From JBDTNQ01 sp039933635 (GTDB lineage Bacteria; Acidobacteriota; Vicinamibacteria; Vicinamibacterales; SCN-69-37), in assembly GCA_039933635.1 (NCBI GenBank), contig JBDTNQ010000059.1, forward strand, positions 1-26,924: DNA of 26,924 nt. The letters are read 5' to 3'. The notes under the pieces are model-generated. The model was not told where the DNA came from and did no database searches. It was given only the letters and a program-made list of their open reading frames with translations. The number at the start of each line of letters is the position of its first letter. Positions within the stretch are counted from its first letter, which is position 1. The position numbers and the translations under genes were made by a program. Positions 1-8,560 of the stretch are shown here, piece after piece.

Positions 1-200
1 TGAGCGCGGAGCGTTTCGATGTAGGCGCGCTCGTGCTGCTGGCCGCGCTCGCGCAGTACCGCGACGAGCGGATCGTCCCAGGCTGGAATGCCGATCTCGC
101 CCTTGGCCGCGCGCAAATCCAGCGACGTTTTGTGGCGGCAGACCAGGAAGTTGGCGAGGTCAGTTGGCGACGAACGCAGGTGCGGGGCCTTGAAGTACAC
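1..200 (-). CDS. TM0106-type RecB-like nuclease, N-terminal part
   Basis: The frame read leftwards from a GTG at 200 runs off the window edge, so only about 66 N-terminal residues are visible. They contain SPTDLANFLVCRHKTSLDL, a stretch with acidic residues, then a segment like LRERGQQHERAYIETLR. This arrangement (S-x-TDL-x-NF-x-x-CRH, then LRERG-x-x-HE-x-x-Y) is what I know from the N-terminus of the TM0106/RecB-like putative nuclease family, whose cysteine may belong to an Fe-S cluster. An in-frame TAG lies 10 codons or fewer upstream of the GTG and no ATG lies between, so GTG at 200 is the only reasonable start. A perfect 12-bp-arm palindrome sits just upstream (226-251). The family call is recognition of a short motif only; the catalytic core is outside the window. 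Confidence 0.7.
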   Translation of the reverse strand, partial: MYFKAPHLRSSPTDLANFLVCRHKTSLDLRAAKGEIGIPAWDDPLVAVLRERGQQHERAYIETLRA

Positions 201-225
201 GGGGACAGACTATCGCGGAGCTTTG

Positions 226-251
226 TGCCCCGGACCTGAAGGTCCGGGGCA
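226..251. repeat. Dispersed palindrome, copy 1
   Basis: A perfect inverted repeat with 12-bp arms (226-237 and 240-251) and a 2-nt centre. Its core, read on the minus strand, is GGACCTTCAGGTCC. It lies between the stop of the UspA gene (259) and the start of the nuclease gene (200). The same core recurs at 2439-2456 and, minus its outermost pair, at 24105-24117. There is no T-tract on either side, so it does not look like an ordinary intrinsic terminator. Confidence 0.85.
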
Positions 252-258
252 AGACGCC

Positions 259-729
259 CTACGACGCCTTCGGCTCTCTGACGATCTCCACGGAACACGG
301 CGTGTGGCGCATCACCGATTCCGCAACGCTGCCGAGAAGGAAGCGATCGATGCCGGTTCGGCCGTGCGAGCCGATGACGATGAGGTCGGCTGGCCACTGC
401 CTGGCGGTGTCGACGATGGCGCGGCGGGCCTCCGCATCGAGGGTTGCCGTGGTGGCGTTGAATCCCGCGGCCCGGAGCTCGCCGGCAACGCGGGCCACCA
501 GCGCCCGGCCACGCTCGAAGCTCGCCTCCCGCCTTTCGAGAATCTGCTGTGCGTAGGTAGGCCCCTCTCCGAACCTGAACGAGTCCGGCAGCTCCCGGAG
601 CCAGTCCACCGCATGAAGCACCTGGACCTCGACGTTGTCCGATCGGTAGTGCTGCACGATCAGCCGGACGGCCGCGTCGGAGAAGGGGGATCCGTCAACG
701 GCCAGCAGGATCTTCAGCGTGTCCGCCAT
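259..729 (-). CDS. Universal stress protein, UspA family
   Basis: This 156-residue protein is a single Usp domain, the usual length for the family. It opens with KILLAVDGSPFSDAAVR, the first strand and the nucleotide-contacting Asp. It ends with GSHGRTGIDRFLLGS, which fits the G-2x-G-9x-G(S/T) ATP-binding signature, followed by the final strand CSVEIV. The longest open frame extends to 846, but those 39 extra residues lie inside the DUF2934 gene in another frame; the ATG at 729 starts exactly where Usp domains start. It overlaps the end of the DUF2934 gene by 35 bp, so the two are probably co-transcribed and translationally coupled. Usp proteins act in the cytoplasm under stress; the specific trigger here is unknown. 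Confidence 0.93.
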   Translation of the reverse strand: MADTLKILLAVDGSPFSDAAVRLIVQHYRSDNVEVQVLHAVDWLRELPDSFRFGEGPTYAQQILERREASFERGRALVARVAGELRAAGFNATTATLDAEARRAIVDTARQWPADLIVIGSHGRTGIDRFLLGSVAESVMRHTPCSVEIVREPKAS

Positions 730-928
730 CGTGTGCCTGCCTTTGGATTTCGTCGTCAATCTCGCGTTCGGCCCTGAGCCAGTCGTCGACGTGCATGCCG
801 TGATTGCCACCACGGGCTTCGTAGAGTTCGTACGCTCGTGCGGCAATCCGTCTCAGGCGTCGTCCGCGGAGGTCCTTCGCGAGGCTCGAGGATGGATCTG
901 GTGACGGGACGGTCGGATTCGTGCTCAT
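695..928 (-). CDS. DUF2934 small protein
   Basis: A 77-residue protein with the DUF2934 signature IAARAYELYEARGG followed by DDWLRAEREIDDEI. The family is small, uncharacterised and frequent in Acidobacteria and Proteobacteria, often near stress proteins. The first 25 residues are Ser/Pro/Arg-rich and look disordered. ATG at 928 opens the frame. The 3' end overlaps the UspA start by 35 bp, which suggests coupling. Immediately upstream (934-1068) is a second, start-less copy of the same domain, so the locus carried a tandem duplication. No molecular function is established for the family and I cannot infer one beyond a likely link to the stress protein. Confidence 0.85.
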   Translation of the reverse strand: MSTNPTVPSPDPSSSLAKDLRGRRLRRIAARAYELYEARGGNHGMHVDDWLRAEREIDDEIQRQAHDGGHAEDPAGR

Positions 929-933
929 ACGTG

Positions 934-1068
934 TCAGTCTTCGCGGTTCGGTTGCGCTATCTCGGCATCGATCTGCGGCTCGGCCCGCAACCAGTCGTCG
1001 AGGTCCTGCCCATCCTCACCGGCGCGGCCCTCGTAGAGCTCGAACGCGCGGGTGGCAACCGGTTGATT
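934..1068 (-). pseudogene. Second DUF2934 unit without a start codon
   Basis: Read on the minus strand, this open stretch of 44 codons plus TGA encodes VATRAFELYEGRAG then DLDDWLRAEPQIDAEI, clearly the same domain as its neighbour at 695-928. Upstream it is closed by an in-frame TAA (1071-1069), and only Asn-Gln-Pro separates that stop from the domain; there is no ATG, GTG or TTG in frame. Either a few N-terminal residues were lost through a small mutation, making this a pseudogene, or it uses a very unusual start. The stop lies 5 bp before the start of the intact DUF2934 gene, the spacing expected of an operon. Confidence 0.75.
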
Positions 1069-1192
1069 TTACCTCGCAACAACTCATGGCAAGTCCCGTT
1101 CCACGGCGTGCCGCCGCGTACCGTCGAGTCATGCACGAAAGCCGAGGAAGGCGTGCGGGATTATTCGTTAGCGGCGAAAATTTCCAGCGCGA

Positions 1193-2326
1193 CTACTTGC
1201 TCGCTCGCTGTGGCGGGTACTGCGGGGCGGCCCAGTCGCCGTCGGCGCCGAGGAAGATCGCGTCGGTGGCCCGCTCCACGCGGACTGTCGCCGATTCGCG
1301 TCGCACCGCGACCACGACGGCGTCGCCGACGACGACGGGTTTGGCGCCGCTGAAGCGCGAGCGGCGAAAGAGCGTGATGCGCTGGCCCGGGCGAATGCCC
1401 TGGTGGGCGCCGCGATCGATCACGAGCATCCCGTTCGTCACGCCCAGCGAGCGCCCGGCATCGCCAAACAGCACCCGCGCCGCGATCTCGAACGCGGGCA
1501 CGCCCGCGGGATCGGGATCGCGCAGCGGCTCGGGCTCGAACGGCGCAAGGTAGTCGCCCGACATCATTTCGTCGCAGGCATACACGACCACCGCGGTGGA
1601 CGCGCGATCGTCAACCGAGACGATCTGCAGCAGCCCGGACGAATGCTCGCCCATCACGAACAGCCCCTTCTTGTCCGTGAGCGTCGTCTGGTAGCGCCGG
1701 CGCACGACGAAGTTCTGTCCAACGCGCAGCCCGGTGACCGACCCGCCGTCGATCAGCAGTTCATCGCCGGCCGCAAAGAATCCCTGGGCCTTCTCGTCGC
1801 GCCGCGACATCACCGTGCCACGAGCCTGGACGATGCCCTCGGCCTTGGCGGGACCACACACGGAATCCTGATCGTGATCCGCCACGGACGCGAGGACGGG
1901 CCGCGGCGGAGGCGGCGGAAGCGGAGGGGCGCCGTGAACGACGACGTTCTCGGTGTGCGCCTGCAGGTCGAGCTGTTGCGCGACCTTGACCGGCGCCGCC
2001 GGCGCCACGATTACCTTTACCTTGCCGTCGTCGAATCCGCCGAGATGAAAGAGAAGGTCGACGGGGCCAATCGGAAGGCGATCGAAGGTGAACTCACCCG
2101 AGGATGTCGTGACGGTCGTGTCGAGCGTCTTTCCATCACCGGCGGTTGCGGTCACGACCACGCCGGGCAACACGCCCGCGGAGCGATCGGTCACGATGCC
2201 GCGCACGTTGCCGACGCGCGCGTCCGTCGGGCCCTGCGCCATCGAGCGCCCAGGCACCCCGAGCGCCAACAGCGCCACAGTGAACAGGACCGTAAGCCGC
2301 AAACCAGAAACGTACGTGGATGCCAC
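1193..2326 (-). CDS. Exported carboxypeptidase-regulatory-like protein
   Basis: A 377-residue exported protein. A signal peptide (about residues 1-31, hydrophobic LTVLFTVALLALGV, then SMAQ) is followed by a carboxypeptidase-regulatory-like Ig fold (about 40-125: GIVTDRSAGVLPGVVVTA and SGEFTFDRLPIGP), a Pro-rich linker with six consecutive prolines, and two related C-terminal modules. Each module has an Ile-Asp-x-Gly turn, a V/I-x-PGQ-like loop (GLRVGQNFVVRR; GIRPGQRITLFRR) and a ladder of short strands, like the C-terminal beta domain of flagellar FlgT. The open frame begins at 2425, but GTG at 2326 has a strong Shine-Dalgarno (GGGGGAG) a few bases upstream and puts the signal peptide at the N-terminus. 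Function is unknown; a cell-envelope or periplasmic binding role is inferred. Confidence 0.8.
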   Translation of the reverse strand: MASTYVSGLRLTVLFTVALLALGVPGRSMAQGPTDARVGNVRGIVTDRSAGVLPGVVVTATAGDGKTLDTTVTTSSGEFTFDRLPIGPVDLLFHLGGFDDGKVKVIVAPAAPVKVAQQLDLQAHTENVVVHGAPPLPPPPPRPVLASVADHDQDSVCGPAKAEGIVQARGTVMSRRDEKAQGFFAAGDELLIDGGSVTGLRVGQNFVVRRRYQTTLTDKKGLFVMGEHSSGLLQIVSVDDRASTAVVVYACDEMMSGDYLAPFEPEPLRDPDPAGVPAFEIAARVLFGDAGRSLGVTNGMLVIDRGAHQGIRPGQRITLFRRSRFSGAKPVVVGDAVVVAVRRESATVRVERATDAIFLGADGDWAAPQYPPQRASK

Positions 2327-2436
2327 GTGACTCCCCCGAACAGCAATCGGCTGGCAAAGGGCGAACTTCACGTGGCGCCCTTGATGCCGGATTGCACGCG
2401 GCCCACGGTGCCAGAATCGGGCCACAAGGGGTAGGC

Positions 2437-2458
2437 CTCTGGACCTTCAGGTCCAGGG
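2437..2458. repeat. Dispersed palindrome, copy 2
   Basis: Perfect 8-bp arms (2439-2446 and 2449-2456) around a TC centre, with one wobble and one further pair outside. The core GGACCTTCAGGTCC matches copy 1 on the opposite strand. It lies between the methyltransferase stop (2471) and the upstream end of the 1193-2326 gene. Confidence 0.85.
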
Positions 2459-2470
2459 CAAAGGCACGCT

Positions 2471-3271
2471 CTAGATTTTCGTGCTCCGCGTCATCAGATA
2501 GCCCTGCCGCATGATGTTCTGCTCGATGTACTGCGACGCGAGGTCGTCGTACTCCCGGCGGAAGGCGGCGAGCTTGGCGGGGTCGTTGGCGGCGAAGGAC
2601 GCGACGAGCTGACGCACCGGGCCGGCGGTGCGCTCCGTCAATTGCCGGTGATGCTGCGGGCTCATCGTCGCGACGTTCATGTCGGCACGCTTGAAGACGA
2701 TGTCGCGGACGGCGGTACCGAGGCGTTCGCGAACGACGTTGGGATCACCCCAGAGCGGAGCCGGCGCGGGAGCGGGTCCCGCCGGGGGACCGAGGTAGCG
2801 ACTGACCATCGTGAACATGCTGCCGGTGAAGAGCTCCGGCGGCCACGTCGAGAACGCGAGCGTGCCGCCGGGCTTCAGCACACGCAACATCTCCGCGAGC
2901 GCCACATCGGGACGCGGCGCGAACATGTGGCCGAACTGGCTGACGACCACGTCGAATGCGGCGTCGGCAAACGGCAGCTTCTCGACGTCACCTTCGTGGA
3001 AGTCGATGTCGACCTCGGCGATGGACGCGTTCAGTCGCGCGCGGGTGAGCAGCTCAGGCGTGAGATCGAGACCGGTGACCTTCGCGCCGAGGCGCGCAGC
3101 GGTGACCGCGACGACGCCGGTGCCGCACGCGAGGTCGGCGACGCGCTGGCCCGCGCGAATCCCGGCGAACACGACCAGCTGGCCCGCCGTCGGAATCGTC
3201 ACCATCTCGAGCGGCGCAAAGTACGCCCACCCCTCGCGTTGGACGGCCTTGAAGGCCTCGAACGGATCCAT
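2471..3271 (-). CDS. Class I SAM-dependent methyltransferase
   Basis: A 266-residue cytoplasmic enzyme of the UbiE/Methyltransf_11 type. Motif I is VADLACGTGVVAV, the acidic end of strand 2 is VTGLDLTPELL, motif II is GDVEKLPFADAAFDVVV, and motif III is the LKPGG turn. A Pro/Ala-rich loop follows the core, and the C-terminal 100 residues are helical and probably shape the substrate pocket. ATG at 3271 is preceded by GGGGGTG; a GTG directly before it (3274) is an alternative. The substrate cannot be read from the sequence: UbiE-like folds methylate quinones, lipids, small molecules or xenobiotics. The neighbours give no pathway. Downstream lies dispersed palindrome copy 2. Confidence 0.9.
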   Translation of the reverse strand: MDPFEAFKAVQREGWAYFAPLEMVTIPTAGQLVVFAGIRAGQRVADLACGTGVVAVTAARLGAKVTGLDLTPELLTRARLNASIAEVDIDFHEGDVEKLPFADAAFDVVVSQFGHMFAPRPDVALAEMLRVLKPGGTLAFSTWPPELFTGSMFTMVSRYLGPPAGPAPAPAPLWGDPNVVRERLGTAVRDIVFKRADMNVATMSPQHHRQLTERTAGPVRQLVASFAANDPAKLAAFRREYDDLASQYIEQNIMRQGYLMTRSTKI

Positions 3272-3315
3272 CACACCCCCAACCGGGAACCAGGTCCCGC
3301 GCGCGGCCTACTGTA

Positions 3316-6300
3316 TCAATCCCGCTTCCCGGTCTGGGTCGAGAGGAACTCGAGCAGGTCGGACACCTGCTGCTGCGACAACGGCGTGAGCAGCCCCTCG
3401 GGCATCATCGACACGCCGCTGGCCTGGCGCGACGCGACGTCGGCGGCGCGGAGTCGCCGCTCGTCGGTCTCGCTCACGCGCAAGACGATCGCGTCAGCCG
3501 TCGAGTCCGTCACGATACCGGTGACCGTCTCCCCGTTCTTCATCTTGAGCGTGGACACGACGTACTCGAAGCCGATCGAGTCGCTGGGACGCAGGATGTT
3601 GTCGAGGATCGCCTGCTTGCCGTACTTGGTGCCGATCGACGAGAGGTCGGGCCCGAGCTTCCTCGCGCCGCCGAGGCTGTGGCACGCGGCACAGCCGGCA
3701 TCCTGCTCGAACACTTTGCGGCCGGCCGCCGCATTGCCACGGTAGTTGCGCTCGAGCGCGGCAATACCCGGAATCGCGGCGGCGGCGGGCATCGGCAGCA
3801 CCTTCGCGGCGCGCTCGCGCAACGCCGGGATGGCGGGATCGGGCTGCGGTGGCGCGCCCGCAGGGGTCGGGCCTGCTCCAGCACCGCCGGCGCGTCCGGC
3901 GAGGACCGGCGCGAAGCCACCTCGTCCGCGCGCACCGCCGCGCCCCACGTTGTTCGCGAGCGTGGAGGCGAGCGATCGGAACTCCGCCGGCAGTTGCTGC
4001 CGCTCAGCGAGATCGAGCAGCGCCTTCACGCCATCAGGCGATGCGGCCATTAGCCGCAGCGCCTCGACGCGCACTTCGTTCGGCGCATCGCTGAGCAGCA
4101 CGGTCTGTGCCCACGACACGGATTCGGCCGGCGCCACGGCGGCATTGGCACGAACAGCGGCGATGCGCACAGGCACGGGCGCCTGTTGTCCAAGCGCCCG
4201 GAAGTCGTCGGTGTACTTCGCGTCGCCCGTCGTGGCCAGCAACGTCACCGCTGCCGCCCGCGCCTCCGGCGCCGCGTCGTCGCGCTTCACGAGCGCGGCG
4301 AGATCGGGCAGGTACTGCGGATCGAGCATCCGGCCGATCAAGTCCACCGCCGCGGCCTGCGTCGAGGGCATCGCCAGCGCCCTGCGCACGAGCGTGGGTA
4401 CGTTGGCGCCGGTGCGCGCGTCGGGCCACAAGCTGTAGAGCTGCCGACTGTAGGCGGCGAAGGCGCGACCCGCGAGCGCCGGTGGCGTCGCGGCGTTCGC
4501 GACGAAGGTCTCGACGGCGCGCGTGGCCTCCGGCCACTCCATGTTGGTCAGCGCGTCAATCGCCACCTCGCGCTCGGCCATCGGCCGGTTTGCGTCGGCC
4601 ATGGCCGCGACCAAATCGGGCAACGCCGTCTTCGGCCGCAGCGCCCAGATCAGCTGATTGAGCGGGGCGCCCGGGAGGCCAGGACGCTGCGCGGTGAGGC
4701 GCGCGTAGATCGCGTCCTCGCGTCCTCGCGCGGCAATCGCGAGCGCTTCGAGGTACCAGCGGTCCTTGCCGTCGTACTGCGCGATCAACTCGCTCATCGA
4801 ATCGAGCCAGCGCTTCGTGGGCGTGATCTGCAATCCGTTGAGATAGGGCGGAATCATGCGCGCGGGGTTCGCGTCGCGCAGTTGAATCGCAATCTCGCGT
4901 CGCACCTGCGGCGAGGGATCGTGCAGCAACGGCGCCGACACCGCCAGCATGTCCGCGGCGTAGAGACGCGAGACGCGAAGGCCGAGAATGCGGAACCGCG
5001 GATCGGTGTCCTTCAGCGCTTCCTGAATCGCCGCCTGACCCGCGCCCGCCCTGGCGCCCAGGATCCACAGCGCGCGCGCGCGCAACGTGGCGTCCGTGCC
5101 GTGCCACAGCCGCTGCAGCATCGGCGTGGCGGCATCACCCTTCGCCAGAATCGCCTGATGAGCCAGGTAGCGAACTGACTGTGCTGGCGACGCAAACGCC
5201 GCGATCAACCCGGCTTCAGTCTGCAGATTCAGCAACGGCGTGCGCGTCACGTGCGACGGCGGCGCCACGCGGAAGATGCGCCCGCGCGCGCCCTGCGGGT
5301 CCCCCATGTTGTGGCCGCCGACGCCCGGGTCGTACCAGTCCGCCACGAACAGTGTTCCGTCCGGCGACACGGCGACGTCAGATGGCCTGAACCAGGTGTC
5401 CGCGCCGCCGAACACGACCTCCTCGATCGTCGCGCCGAACCCCGCTCCGTCATTCGTGAGCGGATAGCCCGCGACGATGCGCTTGCCGGCTTCGGCGTGG
5501 ATCAACTCACCGCGATAGTGTTCCGGCAGCAGCTTCCCTTCGTACACCAGCAATCCTGTGGGCGATCCGCCGCCGAGCCGCAGGATGTTCGGCACCACGC
5601 CGGGTAACTCGTTGTGGAAGTGCCCGCCACGATCCGCGTTCCACGTCCGATGCAGCGGCCCGAAGTATCCGAAGTTGCCCCCCTCCATCACGTAGTTCAA
5701 TCGCGTCCACGCATTCCCGTCGTCATCGTTGTCCGTCTGGAAGACGTTGCCGAAGGAGTCGAGTGCGAGCTCGAAGGGATTCCGGAAGTTCTGTCCGATT
5801 ACTTCGAGGTTCGTGCCGTCGGCATTCATGCGGAACGACACGCCCTGGAAGAAGCCGGCGTCGGGTCTGTTGAGCGGGACGTTCTCGTACGAGGAACTCT
5901 GCAGCGTGCGGCCCGAGCGGTCCGTCACCGAAAAGCCCGTGTTGCCCTGATTGAAGTAGAGCCGGCCATCCGGTCCGAAGTTAATCGCGTGCAGGCCGTG
6001 ATCGTGATCGATGCCGCCAAAGCCGGTCAGCAGCACTTCCTTGCTGACGATGGCGTCGTTCGCGTCCTTCGTGTAGACCGTGAGATTCGGCGACTGCGAG
6101 ACGTAGACCTTGTTGCCGAGCACCGCGATGCCGAGCGGCGCGCGAATCTCGGGGTTCTGGTCGAACACCTTGACCTTGTCCGCCTTGCCGTCCTGGTTCG
6201 TGTCCTCGAGGATGACGATGCGATCGCCGGCGGGCCGAATGTCCGTCTGCGTGCGAAGCGCGCGGCGATAGTTCACGGCCTCGAGCACCCAGACGCGCCC

Positions 6301-6471
6301 GCGCTCGTCAACGGTGAGGTTGGTGGGATTGGTGACGTTCGGCTCCGACGCCCACAGCGTCGTCTGCAGCCCGGGCCCGGATTTCAGGCTCGCAAGACTC
6401 TGGTCCGCGGTTTGTTGGGCCGCGAGTGCCGTGGCGAGCAAGAGACACGCGAGCACGATTCCTAGACGCAC
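3316..6471 (-). CDS. Exported propeller-HEAT-cytochrome c protein (PVC type)
   Basis: A 1051-residue periplasmic protein. It begins with a signal peptide (LACLLLATALAAQ), then a sorbosone-dehydrogenase-like beta-propeller (about 25-400, with NLTVDERGRVWVLE, a calcium-loop-like DTNQDGKADK and HGLHAINFGPDG), HEAT-like helical repeats (about 420-860), a Gly/Ala/Pro-rich linker, and a C-terminal cytochrome c domain with CAACH at about 927-931 and a likely axial Met in SMMPEGL near 1022. This order is the PVC-type heme-binding dehydrogenase family, common in Planctomycetes, Verrucomicrobia and Acidobacteria, thought to oxidise sugars or alcohols; the substrate is not established. The open frame extends to 6762, but GTG at 6471 follows GGAGGAG by five bases and exposes the signal peptide. 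It appears to be monocistronic. Confidence 0.93.
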   Translation of the reverse strand: MRLGIVLACLLLATALAAQQTADQSLASLKSGPGLQTTLWASEPNVTNPTNLTVDERGRVWVLEAVNYRRALRTQTDIRPAGDRIVILEDTNQDGKADKVKVFDQNPEIRAPLGIAVLGNKVYVSQSPNLTVYTKDANDAIVSKEVLLTGFGGIDHDHGLHAINFGPDGRLYFNQGNTGFSVTDRSGRTLQSSSYENVPLNRPDAGFFQGVSFRMNADGTNLEVIGQNFRNPFELALDSFGNVFQTDNDDDGNAWTRLNYVMEGGNFGYFGPLHRTWNADRGGHFHNELPGVVPNILRLGGGSPTGLLVYEGKLLPEHYRGELIHAEAGKRIVAGYPLTNDGAGFGATIEEVVFGGADTWFRPSDVAVSPDGTLFVADWYDPGVGGHNMGDPQGARGRIFRVAPPSHVTRTPLLNLQTEAGLIAAFASPAQSVRYLAHQAILAKGDAATPMLQRLWHGTDATLRARALWILGARAGAGQAAIQEALKDTDPRFRILGLRVSRLYAADMLAVSAPLLHDPSPQVRREIAIQLRDANPARMIPPYLNGLQITPTKRWLDSMSELIAQYDGKDRWYLEALAIAARGREDAIYARLTAQRPGLPGAPLNQLIWALRPKTALPDLVAAMADANRPMAEREVAIDALTNMEWPEATRAVETFVANAATPPALAGRAFAAYSRQLYSLWPDARTGANVPTLVRRALAMPSTQAAAVDLIGRMLDPQYLPDLAALVKRDDAAPEARAAAVTLLATTGDAKYTDDFRALGQQAPVPVRIAAVRANAAVAPAESVSWAQTVLLSDAPNEVRVEALRLMAASPDGVKALLDLAERQQLPAEFRSLASTLANNVGRGGARGRGGFAPVLAGRAGGAGAGPTPAGAPPQPDPAIPALRERAAKVLPMPAAAAIPGIAALERNYRGNAAAGRKVFEQDAGCAACHSLGGARKLGPDLSSIGTKYGKQAILDNILRPSDSIGFEYVVSTLKMKNGETVTGIVTDSTADAIVLRVSETDERRLRAADVASRQASGVSMMPEGLLTPLSQQQVSDLLEFLSTQTGKRD

Positions 6472-6515
6472 GGGGACTCCTCCATGGGCACTGGTCGAAA
6501 CAGCGGGCGGACAGA

Positions 6516-8480
6516 CTACCGGAACCAGTTGAACCAGGAGTTTACGCCGATCATCGCTGTCGCCGTACCAAGAACGAGTGCGAGCGTGCGCGACCATGCG
6601 GTGTGACGACGGGAGGTCCACAGCCACGTCAGGCCGCTCGCGGCGAGGACGACGAGCGCGGGGTAGGTGGCCAGGTCGACGCGGCCGATGAACTCGGATG
6701 CGTAGCGCTGGTACTGCGTGTCGACGCGCGTGAGCGTGCCGGCGACCACGAAGAGCAACCACACGCCAATCCAGGACACGACAACGATCGACAGGCGATC
6801 GCGCACGCCGCGGCGCCAGGCGCGGACCGCGCCGATGGCGGCGAGGACGAGCATGGGCCAGCCGACGGCGTCCACGCTCTGGCCCAGCGCGTCACTGGCG
6901 CGCTCGGTCCGGGAAAGCGGGCGCGTCAGCGCCGCCACCTGGCCCGATGACTCGGGCAGCGGCGTCGCCGGCGCCGCGGCCGCGGGCGAAAGCACGCGCG
7001 CGTAGGCGGCCCGATAGACGTCCGTGAAATGGCGATAGTAAAGGCCGAAAGCCAACAGCAGCGCGATGGCCGTCGCGCCGGCAATCACCAGAGCCTCCCG
7101 CATGAGCGCGCCACGGCCGATGACGAGAAATCCGACGGCGGTCAGTCCGAGCACTGGGAGCAGCAGCGTGAGTGTGCTCACGTGCGAGACGAGTCCGAGC
7201 GTCAGCACCGCCGCGAACACCGCGCCCGTGACGAGTACACGCTGACTCAGCAAGCCGGCCGCCACGGCAGCGAGTGCCAGGAGGGCCACGGACTGGCCAA
7301 ATGCGTTCGTCAGGTTGCCGTTGCCGATGACGACGAACGGCAGCGGCACGAGCGCGGCAAACACAATCGCCACCGCGCCCGATGCCTCCTCGCGCCACGC
7401 GCGTGCGATGGCGAACGCGAGGACGACGCTTGCGACGACGTCCGTCGCGATCACCACGCCGCGCAGCAGCGCGACGTGATTGGTGGTGATGAACGCCCAG
7501 GGGCCGGCGAACACGTACAAGCCGATGGCGTACGGAAATTCGACGCCGTCGGGCATGGGCTGCGTGAAGAAGTAGCGGCCGGCCATCACCCACTCGAAGC
7601 GGTGCGCTTGAAAGAGCGCGTCGACCGTGGCCTTCGCCGGATGGAGCAGGGCCAGCAGCGTCAGGATGAACACGCCATCCGCCGCGGCGAGCGAGGCAAT
7701 GGCCGCGCCGCTCAAGTCGCGCTTGGAGATGGCGCCGATGGCGCGGCCGATGGCCAGCACGAGTCCGGACGTGATGATGACCGTCATCACGAGAGTCGCC
7801 GGGAACGATCCGAACGCCGCGCCCGCGGACGTGACGAGCACGGCCAGTCCTGCTGTCACGACAACCGTCGTCGCGAGGATCGCGAGCATCGATCCGCCGA
7901 TGAGCGCAATCGCACCGGCCACTGCCGCGCCGCTTGCCGCCACGCTCGCCGTGGCCTGGCGCGGAGGCCAGCCCCAGGCTGGTTGCGGATGGCAGTCGAG
8001 CCGATCGACCTGCACCCCAAGCTCGCGCGGATCTCCGCCGCCCGGCTTGAACGAAGGCAGGCTCGTCAGCGAGATCACGAGACCATTGCGATCGGTCCGC
8101 ACCGGGGCGGAGACGACGACGTCGGCGAACTCGTTGGTCGTGGGGACGGAGGTGACGTTAATGCCGTCGACGGCGACGGCGACGGTCGGCAGTTGCGACG
8201 CCTCCGCACGCGCGCCGCGCAGGCGGATGATGCAGGACCAGGTTCGGGTCCGGTCCACACCGGGCAGCCGGACGGACGCGCGCTCGGCCGTCCACGCGAA
8301 GGTCATGTCCCGATCGCGTTCGCCAGCATAGAAGCCGGCCAAATACGCAGGTGTCTCCCGGTCCAGGTCCGTGGCAATCCCCGGACGCGAACTGCCCGCC
8401 ACCACCACGCAGATCGCTCCGACGATCGCCCCGAGGATCGTGCCGGCGATCATGCGAATCAGGATGGACAAACGGTTCAC
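6516..8480 (-). CDS. Polytopic GT-C-like membrane protein
   Basis: About 654 residues. A first membrane helix (MIAGTILGAIVGAICVVVAG) is followed by about 150 residues predicted outside the membrane, strand-rich with WTAERASVRLPG and VAVDGINV, then around a dozen hydrophobic helices from about residue 170 to the C-terminus. This plan, with GAPLxFF-like and long loop features (VMAGRYFFTQPMPDG), resembles GT-C glycosyltransferases that use polyprenyl-linked sugars, but I see no decisive catalytic DxD or ExD motif. The frame is open to 8567, which would overlap the divergent gene; I prefer GTG 8480 (VNRLSILIRM before the helix), with ATG 8453 as alternative. Neither has a convincing Shine-Dalgarno. 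Divergent from 8561 with about 80 bp between. Confidence 0.75.
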   Translation of the reverse strand: MNRLSILIRMIAGTILGAIVGAICVVVAGSSRPGIATDLDRETPAYLAGFYAGERDRDMTFAWTAERASVRLPGVDRTRTWSCIIRLRGARAEASQLPTVAVAVDGINVTSVPTTNEFADVVVSAPVRTDRNGLVISLTSLPSFKPGGGDPRELGVQVDRLDCHPQPAWGWPPRQATASVAASGAAVAGAIALIGGSMLAILATTVVVTAGLAVLVTSAGAAFGSFPATLVMTVIITSGLVLAIGRAIGAISKRDLSGAAIASLAAADGVFILTLLALLHPAKATVDALFQAHRFEWVMAGRYFFTQPMPDGVEFPYAIGLYVFAGPWAFITTNHVALLRGVVIATDVVASVVLAFAIARAWREEASGAVAIVFAALVPLPFVVIGNGNLTNAFGQSVALLALAAVAAGLLSQRVLVTGAVFAAVLTLGLVSHVSTLTLLLPVLGLTAVGFLVIGRGALMREALVIAGATAIALLLAFGLYYRHFTDVYRAAYARVLSPAAAAPATPLPESSGQVAALTRPLSRTERASDALGQSVDAVGWPMLVLAAIGAVRAWRRGVRDRLSIVVVSWIGVWLLFVVAGTLTRVDTQYQRYASEFIGRVDLATYPALVVLAASGLTWLWTSRRHTAWSRTLALVLGTATAMIGVNSWFNWFR

Positions 8481-8560
8481 GAGCGCGGGCTGGCAGTTGA
8501 AGTCGCGGTGATCACTGGAGTCTCGCAGACGATGAGTGGTACGCTTTGCGCCACCCCAGT

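Noticed and set aside
1403..2434. Long rightward open frame opposite the exported carboxypeptidase-regulatory-like gene
   Set aside because: Arg/His-rich shadow composition typical of GC-rich antisense frames; the leftward frame has a signal peptide, domains and a strong Shine-Dalgarno.
6472..6762. N-terminal extension of the cytochrome gene to 6762
   Set aside because: It overlaps the next gene's coding end, has shadow composition, and GTG 6471 has an ideal Shine-Dalgarno followed by a signal peptide.
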